Shown: one piece after another, positions 1 to 8,089 of the stretch | Numbering within the stretch: the stretch's first letter is position 1 | How the letters are laid out: every line of letters starts with the position of its first letter | NCBI RefSeq assembly: GCF_030388665.1 | Contig: NZ_CP128846.1 | Span: forward strand, 3,264,001 to 3,328,000 | Reading direction: 5' to 3' | From: Streptomyces flavofungini | GTDB lineage: Bacteria > Actinomycetota > Actinomycetes > Streptomycetales > Streptomycetaceae | DNA length: 64,000 nucleotides | Program-made: the position numbers and the translations under genes | The notes under the pieces: generated by a model | What the model saw: only the letters and a program-made list of their open reading frames with translations | Database searches by the model: none | Told to the model about the DNA's origin: nothing

Positions 1-95
1 GCGGCGGTCAGCGCGGCGGCGTCGACCGTGAGGTCGAGCGGGGCCGCGCCGGCCGGGGCGGGCTGAGCAGCGGTGTGAGCAGGAGTCCGGTCCAT
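1..95 (-). CDS. dapE: Succinyl-diaminopimelate desuccinylase, N-terminal fragment
   Basis: Only the first 31 codons are inside the window; the gene runs off the left edge. The reverse strand reads from an ATG at 95 into MDRTPAHTAAQPAPAG and then PLDLTVDAAALTA, which matches the start of actinobacterial DapE as I remember it. DapE is a zinc hydrolase that makes LL-diaminopimelate from its N-succinyl form in lysine and peptidoglycan synthesis. The nearby dapC supports the call. On the reverse strand a TAGGGT hexamer lies seven bases before the ATG, so the transcript may be leaderless. The fragment is too short to show catalytic residues, so the call rests on the N-terminus and neighbourhood. 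Confidence 0.6.
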   Translation of the reverse strand, partial: MDRTPAHTAAQPAPAGAAPLDLTVDAAALTA

Positions 96-126
96 GGATC
101 CGACCCTAACGCTCCGCTGAAGTACC

Positions 127-1230
127 TTGGGGCGCGTGTCCGGAACCTTCGCCTCCGCTCGGCGCGGCCGCCTCCCGCGCGTCGGGGTGGCCGTGGCCGT
201 CCTGCTCGCGGTCGTGGCCTACGGGGTGCTGCAGTACGTGTCCGGGGAGCCGGAGCCCCGGTGCGCGGTGGTGTCGGGCGCCGGCGACGGGGCCACGTAC
301 GAACTGAGTGCGGAGCAGGCCGAGAACGCCTCGACGGTCGCGGCCGTCGGCACCCGGCGCGGGATGCCGGAGCGCGCCGTGACGATCGCCCTCGCGACCG
401 CGCTGCAGGAGTCCGGGCTGCACAACATCCGCCACGGCGACCGCGATTCGCTGGGCCTGTTCCAGCAGCGGCCCTCGCAGGGCTGGGGCACCCCGCGCCA
501 GATCATGGACCCGGTGTACGCGGCCGGACGGTTCTACGCCCGCCTGGACCAGGTCCCCGGCTATTCGCGGCTGCCCCTGACGGTGGCCGCGCAGCGCGTC
601 CAGCGCAGCGGCTTCCCCCAGGCGTACGCCAAGCACGAGCCGGACGCCGCCCTCCTCGCCGCCGCGCTCACGGGCCGGGCGCCCGCGACCCTCACCTGCG
701 AGGGGCGGCCCGGCGTGGCCCCCGGCGGCCCGGACCGGGTGCGCCGGGCGCTGGCACGGGACTTCGGGGCGGGCGTCCTGGCGAGCGACGGCGCGGCGGA
801 CGGCGACGTGGTGCGCGTGCGCGTGCCGGGGGCGAAGGCGGGGCCGGCGGCGGTCGGGCCGGACGGCGGGGCGCCGCGACGCGGCTGGGAGCTGGCCCAC
901 TGGGCCGTGGCGCACGCCTCCGCGCTGCACATCGAACGGGTCTCTTACGGGGGCCGCGAGTGGCGGGCCGGGGGTGACGGTTACGGCACGTACACCCCGT
1001 CCACCGGGGATTCTGCGGATTCCTCTGCGGATTCCGGGACTTCCGGGGATTCTGTGGATTCTGTGGATTCCGGGCATGGATGGCGAAAGGCGGAGGCCGG
1101 TCCGCAGAAGTCCGAAGTGAGCCAAAATACCGGATCCAGCGGGGTCGCGAATGACTCCGGAACCGAATCCGACGGGGGCGGCGCGGGCTCCTCGCCCGCC
1201 GATGAGGTCCGAATCGTCACTGGGCAGTAG
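127..1230 (+). CDS. Membrane-anchored protein with lysozyme-like fold, function unknown
   Basis: 367 residues. One hydrophobic segment at about residues 19-36 (VGVAVAVLLAVVAYGVL) acts as signal anchor, followed by an extracytoplasmic part. The best conserved stretch is about residues 70-130, with ALATALQESGLHNI and DSLGLFQQRPSQGWG, which resembles transglycosylase/lysozyme-like proteins that actinomycetes keep as hypothetical or 'heavy metal transporter' proteins. The C-terminal 90 residues are Ser/Asp/Gly-rich with repeats such as DSVDSVDSG. The start is uncertain: TTG at 127 is only 31 bases from the divergent dapE start, and GTG at 136 is an alternative. I see no strong ribosome site. A cell-wall role is inference. 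Confidence 0.6.
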   Translation: MGRVSGTFASARRGRLPRVGVAVAVLLAVVAYGVLQYVSGEPEPRCAVVSGAGDGATYELSAEQAENASTVAAVGTRRGMPERAVTIALATALQESGLHNIRHGDRDSLGLFQQRPSQGWGTPRQIMDPVYAAGRFYARLDQVPGYSRLPLTVAAQRVQRSGFPQAYAKHEPDAALLAAALTGRAPATLTCEGRPGVAPGGPDRVRRALARDFGAGVLASDGAADGDVVRVRVPGAKAGPAAVGPDGGAPRRGWELAHWAVAHASALHIERVSYGGREWRAGGDGYGTYTPSTGDSADSSADSGTSGDSVDSVDSGHGWRKAEAGPQKSEVSQNTGSSGVANDSGTESDGGGAGSSPADEVRIVTGQ

Positions 1231-1551
1231 TGCGGCCGATCACCCGAAGGAAGCACGGCGAGCGCCGGACGGTGACACCCGCGGCGGATGTTCGCGTGCC
1301 CCTTCGCGCATGCCGCAAAGCCCTTGGGAACAAAGGGCTTTACGGGGTTCGAGCTCTTGCGGACGAATGCCGTTTGCCCGATTTTATCCGGACCCGATAA
1401 TGCGACGCATTGCCAACTCTTTACGTTGGCGCACCGCAACCTTCGGGACCTTCGAGCGGTAGTCACTGCGTCCGAGCGCCGCAGTCCGCACCGCGCCCCG
1501 CAGTACGGACCGGCCGGGCACCCACACGTTCTCTCCGTCTGAAGGAGCATC
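1231..1551. other. Intergenic region: terminator-like hairpin and candidate promoter
   Basis: No gene is convincing here. A hairpin at 1317-1341 (AAAGCCCTT, 7-nt loop, AAGGGCTTT) could end transcription of the upstream gene. A candidate promoter for the next gene is TTGCCC at 1374-1379, 16-base spacer, GATAAT at 1396-1401. A second small hairpin (GCCAAC/GTTGGC, 1412-1430) would lie in the roughly 145-base leader. Confidence 0.35.
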
Positions 1552-1989
1552 ATGTCCCTCCCCCTGACCCGCCGGATCGCCCGTGCCGCGCTGCTCGTTG
1601 CGGCAGCGGCACCCGTGGTCGGTGCGGCCGGCTCCGCCAGCGCCGCCGAGCTCCCGGCCGCCCCCGCCCTCGGCGGGGTCACCGCCCTGGACGGCGCGAA
1701 CCTGGGCGACGCCGTCGACGACACGGCCAAGAACGTCACCGACCTGGCGGGGCAGGCCGGAAGCAAGGCCGTCAAGAAGGCCGTTCCCACCGCGGGCCAG
1801 GCCCTCGGCAAGAGCGTGCGGACCACGGCGCCCGCCGCCCAGCAGGTCGGCGGCGACCTCGCCGGATCCGCCGGTGACGTCGTCGGCGACACCGCGGGCA
1901 CGGCCACCCAGGGCGGCCTGCCCACCGACGCGCTCGGCAAGGGCGCCCCGACCGGCCAGCTGCCCCTCCAGGGCCTGCCGCTCAGCTGA
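1552..1989 (+). CDS. Small secreted Ala/Gly-rich protein
   Basis: 145 residues. An ATG is preceded by GAAGGAG at about 1541. A Sec signal peptide is clear: Arg-Arg, a hydrophobic core AALLVAAAAPVVGAAG, and an SASAAE cleavage region near residue 30. The mature part is rich in Ala, Gly, Thr and Asp with heptad-like spacing (AVDDTAKNVTDLAGQAGSKAVKKA), so it is probably helical or disordered. No catalytic motif is visible. Similar Streptomyces proteins are often labelled 'ATP-binding protein' without visible basis. It is monocistronic: its own promoter region lies upstream and a strong hairpin follows at 2055-2092. Confidence 0.7.
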   Translation: MSLPLTRRIARAALLVAAAAPVVGAAGSASAAELPAAPALGGVTALDGANLGDAVDDTAKNVTDLAGQAGSKAVKKAVPTAGQALGKSVRTTAPAAQQVGGDLAGSAGDVVGDTAGTATQGGLPTDALGKGAPTGQLPLQGLPLS

Positions 1990-2054
1990 TCCACCGCGGC
2001 ACGCACGACCGATCCCACCCGCGTACGCACGCCTGATCCCCCCTCGCGTACGCC

Positions 2055-2092
2055 GAAGGGGTGCGGGAGGCCCCAGCCTCCCGCACCCCTTC
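2055..2092. terminator. Bidirectional terminator hairpin
   Basis: A perfect 17-bp stem (GAAGGGGTGCGGGAGGC and its complement) with a 4-base loop. It lies between the convergent secreted-protein gene and dapC, so it can stop transcription from both sides. Confidence 0.85.
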
Positions 2093-2138
2093 TTCGCGTC
2101 TTCGCGCTCCCGTGCCCCGGTCGCGGCCAGGACCGAGG

Positions 2139-3272
2139 TCAGCGCAGCCGCGCCACCGCCGCCGCCACCCGCTCGTCCGTCGCCGTCATGGCGACCCGGA
2201 CGAAGTCGCGCCCGGCCTCGCCGTAGAAGTCGCCGGGGGCCACCAGGATGCCGAGGGAGGCGAGGTGGGCGACCGTGTCCCAGCACGACTCGTCGCGGGT
2301 GGCCCACAGGTACAGGCTCGCCTCGCTGTGCTCGATGCGGAAGCCGTGGCCGAGGAGGGCGTCGCGCAGGGCCGTGCGGCGGGCCGCGTACCGCTCGCGC
2401 TGCTCGTGGACGTGCGCGTCGTCGCCGAGGGCGGCCACCGCCGCCGCCTGCGTCGGGGCGGACGTCATCATCCCGCCGTGCTTGCGGATCTGGAGGAGGT
2501 CGCCGAGCACGTCGGCGTCACCGGCCAGGAACGCCGCCCGGTACCCGGCGAGGTTCGAGCGCTTGGACAGCGAGTGCACCGCGAGAAGGCCCTCGAAGGA
2601 GCCGCCGCACACGTCCGGGTGCAGGACCGACGTCGGCTCCGCCTCCCAGCCCAGTTCCAGGTAGCACTCGTCGCTCGCGACCAGCACTCCGTGCTCGCGC
2701 GCCCACGCCACGACACGCGTCAGTTCGTCCTTTGACAGGACACGGCCGGTCGGGTTCGAGGGCGAGTTGAGCCAGAGCAGCTTCAGGCCCGTCGGGTCCA
2801 GTTCCGTCGGGTCGGTGTACGTGACGTGCTCCGCGCGGGCCAGGCGCGCGCCGACCTCGTACGTGGGGTAGGCGAGCCGCGGGTAGGCGACCTTGTCTCC
2901 GGGGCCGAGGCCGAGCTGGGTCGGGAGCCAGGCCACGAGTTCCTTGGAGCCGACGATCGGGAGCACGTTGCGGTGCGTGGCGCCGCGCGCGCCGAGGCGG
3001 CGGGCGCACCAGCCGGTGATGGCGTCGCGCAGCTCCGCGGTGCCCCACACCGTGGGATAGCCCGGCGAGTCGGCGGCGTCGACGAGCGCCTTCTGGATCA
3101 GGTCGGGCACGGGGTCGACCGGGGTGCCCACGGACAGGTCGACGATGCCGTCTGGGTGGGCGGCCGCCGTCGCCTTGTAGGGCTCAAGCTTGTCCCAGGG
3201 GAAGTCGGGGAGGCGGTCGCGCAGCGACGCTCCACGGGCGGTGCCGGACGGGCGGTCGGTGGCTCCAGACAC
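2139..3272 (-). CDS. dapC: Succinyldiaminopimelate transaminase
   Basis: 377 residues, a fold-type I PLP aminotransferase. The Schiff-base lysine is K237 in AVHSLSKRSNLAGYR, and the substrate/PLP motif NSPSNPTGRVLS lies near residue 169. FPWDKLEPYK near the N-terminus is characteristic of the actinobacterial DapC group. It transfers the amino group from glutamate to N-succinyl-2-amino-6-ketopimelate, the step before DapE, whose gene lies close by. The ATG at 3272 follows a terminator (3305-3349) that separates it from fdxA, so the promoter must be in the 32 bases between or read-through must occur. Other class I aminotransferases are possible, but length and context favour DapC. Confidence 0.88.
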   Translation of the reverse strand: MSGATDRPSGTARGASLRDRLPDFPWDKLEPYKATAAAHPDGIVDLSVGTPVDPVPDLIQKALVDAADSPGYPTVWGTAELRDAITGWCARRLGARGATHRNVLPIVGSKELVAWLPTQLGLGPGDKVAYPRLAYPTYEVGARLARAEHVTYTDPTELDPTGLKLLWLNSPSNPTGRVLSKDELTRVVAWAREHGVLVASDECYLELGWEAEPTSVLHPDVCGGSFEGLLAVHSLSKRSNLAGYRAAFLAGDADVLGDLLQIRKHGGMMTSAPTQAAAVAALGDDAHVHEQRERYAARRTALRDALLGHGFRIEHSEASLYLWATRDESCWDTVAHLASLGILVAPGDFYGEAGRDFVRVAMTATDERVAAAVARLR

Positions 3273-3304
3273 GGACAGGCTCCAGGGGTGTGTAGTTCGA
3301 CAAA

Positions 3305-3349
3305 CGCCCCGGTCCCGTACAGCGGAAAGAGCCGTACGGGACCGGGGCG
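3305..3349 (-). terminator. Terminator of fdxA
   Basis: A perfect 16-bp stem (CGCCCCGGTCCCGTAC and its complement) with a 13-base loop, just after the fdxA stop codon and before dapC on the same strand. It would limit read-through from the abundant ferredoxin transcript into dapC. Confidence 0.8.
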
Positions 3350-3365
3350 GCGCTCGGGCGGCCGC

Positions 3366-3686
3366 TTACTGGTTCTGCGGCGGCAGCGCGGCGATGAAGG
3401 CGTGGTCGCGCTCGATCAGGCCGAGCTTGCTGGCACCACCGGGCGAGCCGAGGTCGTCGAAGAACTCGACGTTCGCCTTGTAGTAGTCCTGCCACTCTTC
3501 AGGAGTGTCGTCTTCGTAGAAGATCGCCTCGACCGGGCAGACCGGTTCGCAGGCTCCACAGTCGACGCATTCGTCCGGGTGGATGTACAAGGACCGCTTG
3601 CCCTCGTAAATGCAGTCGACCGGGCACTCCTCGATGCAGGCCTTGTCCTTGACGTCGACACAAGGCTGCGCGATGACGTAGGTCAC
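3366..3686 (-). CDS. fdxA: 7Fe ferredoxin
   Basis: 106 residues. Eight cysteines sit in the 3Fe-4S/4Fe-4S pattern: C9 and C17 (CVDVKDKAC), C21 and C25 (ECPVDC), then C40, C43, C46 and C50 (CVDCGACEPVCP). An acidic C-terminal part (FYEDDTPEEWQDYYKANVEFF) follows, as in FdxA/FdxC of actinobacteria. It is a cytoplasmic electron carrier; partners such as cytochromes P450 or ferredoxin reductases cannot be told from the sequence. It is monocistronic with its own terminator. The ferredoxin-dapC-dapE arrangement is common in actinomycetes. Confidence 0.93.
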   Translation of the reverse strand: MTYVIAQPCVDVKDKACIEECPVDCIYEGKRSLYIHPDECVDCGACEPVCPVEAIFYEDDTPEEWQDYYKANVEFFDDLGSPGGASKLGLIERDHAFIAALPPQNQ

Positions 3687-3829
3687 GCTGTCGTTCCTCC
3701 TCGATACGGGCGTTGGCGGGCCGTCCTCAGGCTCCGCTCGCCTGGCGCGCGGGAGCGCGGCGTCGTCGATGCCCGCACCTAGTATCTCCGTTCCCGGGCA
3801 TGATCCGAACAGGAGGGGCGTACAGAGCT

Positions 3830-4876
3830 GTGGAATTCACCGCAGGCGGACGGCTAGAGGTCCGAATTACCCCATCTGACGTGGGCAAACGTGTCTCTGT
3901 CCGACGCCTGGTCGAAGGTGGGGCACCGTCACAGGAGTTCACCGACACGGTGGGCGTTCTCACATCGTGGAATGACGGTGTGCTCGTGATCACACGTCGG
4001 GACGGGGAAATCGTCCGGATCGCGCAGCGGACGCTGGTCGCGGGCAAGACCGTGCCCGCCGCGCCCGCCCGCCGGCGCGGCCCCGCGGCCACGTACGAGG
4101 AGCTGGCGCGGGTCGCCGCGCGGGCCTGGCAGCCGGTGGAGAGCGAGCGGCTCGGCGACTGGGAGCTGCGGGCCGCCGTCCAGGAGGCATCTCCCGGAGA
4201 GGCCGCGGCCGGGCGCCGGAAGGGGTTCACGCGGCGCGCCAACTCCGTGCTGCCGCTGGGGGATCCGGGGCGCCCGCTCGACGAGGCCCTCGCCCATGTG
4301 CGGCGCTGGTACGCCGACCGGGGGCTGCCCGCGTACGTGCAGACCGCGACCGGGGGCGCGGGCACGCAGGAGCGGTTGTGCGCCGAACTCGTCGAGCGGG
4401 GCTGGGAGCGGGAGGTGAGCGCCGAGCTGCGGGTGGGCGCGCTCGCGCCGGTCGGGGACCTCGGCGTGGACACCGGGCACGTGGCGCTCTCGCGGTCGGT
4501 GGGCGCGGACTGGCTCGGCCGCTACCAGCGGTCCGGGGAGGTCGGGCCGCAGGTCCTGCGGGTGCTCGGCAGCGGCCCTTCGGTGTGGTTCGCGACCGTG
4601 CCCGGCGACGGGGGGCCGCCCGCGGCGATCGGGCGGTGCGTGGTCGACGGGCGGTGGGCCGGGTTCATGGCGGTCGAGGTGGATCCGGCGCGGCGCCGCG
4701 AGGGCCTCGCGACAGCCGTGATGGCGACCCTCGCGCGCCGGGCCCTGGCGGAGGGCGCGTCGGCCGCGTGGCTCCAGGTGGAGGAGGACAACGGCGGCGC
4801 GCGGGCGCTGTACGACGGGATGGGCTTCGCGACCCATCACCACTACCACCACTACCGGGAGCCGTCCGGATCGTGA
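3830..4876 (+). CDS. GNAT-family acetyltransferase with N-terminal SH3-like domain
   Basis: 348 residues from a GTG at 3830, chosen because AGGAGGGG sits at 3811-3818 and the protein then starts VEFTAGGRLEVRITPSDVGK. An in-frame ATG at 3800 is possible. Residues 1-65 form a small beta-rich domain (VGKRVSVRRLVEG, GVLVITRRDGEIVRI). The C-terminal third is a GNAT domain with the acetyl-CoA motif RRREGLATAVM, then WLQVEEDNGGARALYDGMGF. The overall plan matches the mycobacterial Rv0428c type. The substrate is unknown. It ends in a His-rich tail (HHHYHHYREP). Confidence 0.8.
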   Translation: MEFTAGGRLEVRITPSDVGKRVSVRRLVEGGAPSQEFTDTVGVLTSWNDGVLVITRRDGEIVRIAQRTLVAGKTVPAAPARRRGPAATYEELARVAARAWQPVESERLGDWELRAAVQEASPGEAAAGRRKGFTRRANSVLPLGDPGRPLDEALAHVRRWYADRGLPAYVQTATGGAGTQERLCAELVERGWEREVSAELRVGALAPVGDLGVDTGHVALSRSVGADWLGRYQRSGEVGPQVLRVLGSGPSVWFATVPGDGGPPAAIGRCVVDGRWAGFMAVEVDPARRREGLATAVMATLARRALAEGASAAWLQVEEDNGGARALYDGMGFATHHHYHHYREPSGS

Positions 4877-5200
4877 CTCGGGGTGCCCGCGCGAGCTGTC
4901 CCGAGTGACGGAAACGACCAAGACGCGGTCGGTCCGGACGACGGAGAGTGCGGACAGCGGTCGCGGGCATGAGCGGTGCGATATGGCCACTCACCGGTGG
5001 GGGCGACGCTTACGGCTAAGGTCCCCCGGGAATTTGCCTCACCGGCAACACGACGGGGGAAATCGCACGACCGTTCGATCACGGGCTCCAGGGGCGCCGC
5101 CGACCACGGCGCCCCGGCGACCGCACCACCGGCAACCGCACCACGGATGAACCCGACCGGAGAGTCCCACCGGTGCCAGACAGAAACGACAGAGGCACGG
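4877..5200. other. Intergenic region, nothing convincing
   Basis: The stretch between the GNAT gene and the first SirB1 paralogue holds short open frames from GTG/ATG codons (for example at 4905 and 4976). Their composition is Arg/Thr/Pro-rich and shows no recognisable protein. No strong hairpin or promoter was seen. Confidence 0.3.
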
Positions 5201-6055
5201 ATGCGCGCACAGCCCGCGAAGTCCAGTGAATGGCGGCGCAGGTTCGCCGACGAGGCCAGGTCCGAGCGGCCCGACCTGTCCCTGCTGTGCCTGCTGCTGA
5301 GCGGGGAGGCGGACCCGGAGCTGGACGAGGCGGGCATCGACGCGGCGCAGGTCGAGCTGGACAAGCTCGCCGGGCAGCTGCCCTTTCGCCCCGGCGGGCC
5401 CCGCGCTTGGGCGGCCGCGACCGCCGAGCTCCTGGGCGGCCAGCACGGTTTCCACGGCAGCCCGCCGGACTACCAGCGCCTGGAGTCGTCCCTGCTCCAC
5501 CAGGTCCTGCGGCACAGGCGCGGCCTGCCGATCCTGCTCTCCGTGGTCTGGATCGAGGTCGCACGGCGGGCCGGGGCGCCGGTGTACGGCGTGGCGCTGC
5601 CCGGCCACTTCGTCGTCGGCTTCGGCTCCCCCGACGCGTACGGCAAGCCGGGGCAGGTGCTCGCCGACCCGTTCAACGGCGGTCGGCTGCTGTCCACCGA
5701 GGACGCCGAGCAGCTGGTGGCGCAGGCCTCGGGCGGCAGACTGAACCCCTCGCTCCTGTCGGCGGCCGCCCCCCTGAACATCATGCTGCGCATCCTCAAC
5801 AACATCCGCGCCTGGGCCGCCGCCCGCTCCGAACGCTCCCACGTGGCGCTGTGGGCCCTGGAGCTGTCCCTCCTGCTGCCCTCGCACCCGGCCAGGCTCC
5901 GCTACGAACGCGCCCAATTGCTCGTCGAGCGCGGCGACTTCCTCGCGGGCGCGCGGGACCTCGACGAGTACGCCGACGTGGTGGCGTCGATCGAGCCGAC
6001 GACGGCGGACCGGGTGCGCCTGGAGGCGCGGGCGGCGCGGGCCAAGCTGAACTAG
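5201..6055 (+). CDS. SirB1/transglutaminase-like protein with TPR-like tail, copy 1
   Basis: 284 residues from an ATG at 5201; longer starts upstream are open but lack homology-like sequence. The core is SSLLHQVLRHRRGLPILLSVVWIEVARRAG, then GVALPGHFVVGF, the signature of the SirB1 (transglutaminase-like core 2) family. The catalytic cysteine of true transglutaminases is not obvious. The C-terminal 90 residues (RILNNIRAWAAARSE, ALELSLLLPSHPARL) are helical and TPR-like. The exact role is unknown. A close paralogue follows at 6231, and the cores of the two are nearly identical at DNA level, which indicates tandem duplication. Confidence 0.75.
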   Translation: MRAQPAKSSEWRRRFADEARSERPDLSLLCLLLSGEADPELDEAGIDAAQVELDKLAGQLPFRPGGPRAWAAATAELLGGQHGFHGSPPDYQRLESSLLHQVLRHRRGLPILLSVVWIEVARRAGAPVYGVALPGHFVVGFGSPDAYGKPGQVLADPFNGGRLLSTEDAEQLVAQASGGRLNPSLLSAAAPLNIMLRILNNIRAWAAARSERSHVALWALELSLLLPSHPARLRYERAQLLVERGDFLAGARDLDEYADVVASIEPTTADRVRLEARAARAKLN

Positions 6056-6093
6056 GAGCCGGCCGGGGGCGCGGTGCGGTCGGCGCCGGGGTC

Positions 6094-6144
6094 CGCCGAG
6101 CGTTCGTATACGCCGAGCGTCGGTATGCGCCGAGCGTTCGTATG
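6094..6144 (+). repeat. Three tandem 17-bp repeats
   Basis: Three contiguous copies of a 17-base unit (CGCCGAGCGTTCGTATG and variants) at 6094-6110, 6111-6127 and 6128-6144, in the gap between the two SirB1 paralogues and upstream of the second. They could be an operator array or a replication-slippage product. Confidence 0.7.
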
Positions 6145-6230
6145 CGATGACCTCAGGCGGTGTCCGTACGCGATGTGCTTGGCCCGCGCACGGACCGGTA
6201 GCGATCGGTCCGGGCGGGCACCACCGACGT

Positions 6231-7079
6231 ATGCATCCCCGACCCGCCCGGACCACGCCGTGGCGCCGGGCCTTCGCAGCCGAGGCCAGGGCCGAGCGGC
6301 CCGACCTCGCGCGGCTGTGCCTGCTGATCGGCACGGAGGCCGACCCCGCCCTCGACGACCTGGGCATGGCGGCGGCGCGGCGGCGCCTGGACCGGCTCGC
6401 GGCCCTGCTGCCCGCCGGTCCCTGCTGCCCGCGCGCGTGGGCGGCCGCCGTCGGTGAACTCCTCGGCGTGCGCTGCGGGTTCGGCGGCCGCCCCGGCGAC
6501 TACCAGCGCCTGGAGTCGTCGCTGCTCCACCAGGTCCTGCGGCGCGGGCGCGGCCTGCCGATCCTGCTCTCCGTCGTCTGGATCGAGGTCGCACGGCGGG
6601 CCGGGGCGCCCGTCCACGGCGTGGCCCTGCCCGGCCACTTCGTCGTCGGCTTCGGCCCGCACGACGCGTACGAGAGATGCGTACTGGCCAATCCCTTCGA
6701 CGGCGGACGGGTCCTGAGCACCCTGGACGCGCAGCTGATGGTCGCCGGGGCCACCGGGGCACCGCTCGACCCCTCGATGCTGCGGCCCGCGGGCACGCTG
6801 GACATCGTGCGGCGCATCCTCAACAACGTCCGCGCCTGGGCCGCCGCCCGCCCCGAGCGCGCCGACGTCGCCCTGTGGGCCGTGGATCTCGCCCTGCTCC
6901 TGCCCGCGCACGAGGACCGGCTGCACTACGACCGGGCCCAGCTCCTCGTCCGGCTCGGCGACTTCCGCACCGGCGCCGCCGAACTCGACACCTACGCCGA
7001 GGCTCTGGCCGCCGACGACGCGGAGGCGGCGGACCGGGTGCGCAGACAGGCGAGCGCGGCGCGGGCGCGGCTCAACTGA
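6231..7079 (+). CDS. SirB1/transglutaminase-like protein with TPR-like tail, copy 2
   Basis: 282 residues from an ATG at 6231 (MHPRPARTTPWRR). It has the same architecture as the gene at 5201: the core LSVVWIEVARRAGAPVHGVA followed by LPGHFVVGFGPHDAY, and a helical tail (RILNNVRAWAAARPE). Stretches of more than 40 bases in the core are almost identical between the copies, while the N-termini and the 660-720 base region differ, for example DAYERCVLANPFDGG against DAYGKPGQVLADPFNGG. Either the duplication is recent or the core is kept alike by gene conversion. Function is unknown. It is probably separately expressed, because 175 bases and a repeat array lie upstream. Confidence 0.75.
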   Translation: MHPRPARTTPWRRAFAAEARAERPDLARLCLLIGTEADPALDDLGMAAARRRLDRLAALLPAGPCCPRAWAAAVGELLGVRCGFGGRPGDYQRLESSLLHQVLRRGRGLPILLSVVWIEVARRAGAPVHGVALPGHFVVGFGPHDAYERCVLANPFDGGRVLSTLDAQLMVAGATGAPLDPSMLRPAGTLDIVRRILNNVRAWAAARPERADVALWAVDLALLLPAHEDRLHYDRAQLLVRLGDFRTGAAELDTYAEALAADDAEAADRVRRQASAARARLN

Positions 7080-7262
7080 GGGGATCGGCCGACCGGATCA
7101 CCCGACGGGACCGACCCACCGGACCGACCGACGGGACCGACCGGATCAACCGACCGGATCAACCGACCGACAGGACCGACCGACAGGACCGACCGAGGGG
7201 ACCGACCCACCGCATCGACCCACCGCGTCGACCGACCGCATCGACCGGTCGGCTCAACTGAC
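7080..7262. repeat. Low-complexity ACCGACCGAC-type repeat region
   Basis: After the stop of the second SirB1 gene lie about 180 bases of degenerate repeats built on GACCGACC, with GGATCA, GGGACC, CAGGACC and GCATCGACC variants. No frame resembles a protein. It sits between convergent genes, so slippage would be tolerated; it may also work as a poorly structured terminator. Confidence 0.75.
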
Positions 7263-7306
7263 CGCTCGGCGACGCCCTCGGCCGCTCTGACACGGCCCCC
7301 GGCCGC

Positions 7307-8089
7307 TCAGAGCCAGCCCTTCTCGCGGGCGATGCCGACCGCCTCCGCGCGATTGCGGGCCGCGAGCTTCTGGATGGCCGTCGACAGGTAGTTGCGGACC
7401 GTGCCCTGGGAAAGGTGCAGGGCGGCGGCCAGCTCGGCGTTCGTGGCGCCGTCGGCCGCGGCGCGCAGGATCTCGCGCTCGCGGTCCGTCAGCGGGTTGG
7501 CGCCCTCGGCCAGGGCGGCAGCGGCCAGCGTGGGGTCGATGACGCGCTCCCCCGCGAGGACCCGACGGACGGCGTCGGCGAGTTGGGCGGCGGGCGCGTC
7601 CTTGACCAGGAAGGCGACCGCCCCGGCCTCCATGGCGCTGCGCAGATAGCCGGGCCGCCCGAAGGTGGTGAGCACGACGACCTTCAGCTCCGGCAGGGCC
7701 GCCCGCAGCTCCGCCGCCGCCTCGATGCCGGTGCGGCCCGGCATCTCGATGTCCAGGAGCGCCACGTCCACGGCGTGGACACGGGCGGCGGCGAGGACCT
7801 CGTCGCCGCGGGCCGCCTGCGCGACCACCTCGATGTCCGGCTCCAGGCCGAGCAGCGCGGCGAGCGCCTCGCGGACCATCGACTGGTCCTCGGCGAGGAG
7901 GACGCGGATCGGGCGGTCGGCGCCGGGGGCGGTTTCGTTGCTGGATGCGGTGCCGTCGCCGGAGGCGGTGCCGCTGTCGGCGCGGGGCGCGCTGCCCGTC
8001 CCGGAAGCCCCGCCGGGCCCCGTGCCACCGTCGGCCCCGGTCGTGCTCTCTGCCCCCGTGGCCCCCACAGGCCCGTGCGTGCCGCTCAT
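7307..8089 (-). CDS. NarL/LuxR-family response regulator
   Basis: 260 residues. A Gly/Thr/Ser-rich N-terminal extension of about 60 residues precedes a receiver domain (PIRVLLAEDQSMVREAL, phospho-acceptor Asp in VALLDIEMPGRTG, Thr in VVLTTFG, Lys in LVKDAP). The C-terminal LuxR helix-turn-helix reads LTDREREILRAAADG and LSQGTVRNYLSTAIQK. The ATG at 8089 overlaps the kinase stop by four bases, so the two are translationally coupled. The upstream genes encode an ABC exporter, so the pair probably controls that exporter. The 60-residue disordered extension is unusual for this family. Confidence 0.9.
   Translation of the reverse strand: MSGTHGPVGATGAESTTGADGGTGPGGASGTGSAPRADSGTASGDGTASSNETAPGADRPIRVLLAEDQSMVREALAALLGLEPDIEVVAQAARGDEVLAAARVHAVDVALLDIEMPGRTGIEAAAELRAALPELKVVVLTTFGRPGYLRSAMEAGAVAFLVKDAPAAQLADAVRRVLAGERVIDPTLAAAALAEGANPLTDREREILRAAADGATNAELAAALHLSQGTVRNYLSTAIQKLAARNRAEAVGIAREKGWL

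Noticed and set aside
4905..5150. Small gene starting at GTG 4905 between the GNAT and SirB1 genes
   Set aside because: Thr/Arg/Pro-rich with no ribosome site and no conserved pattern.
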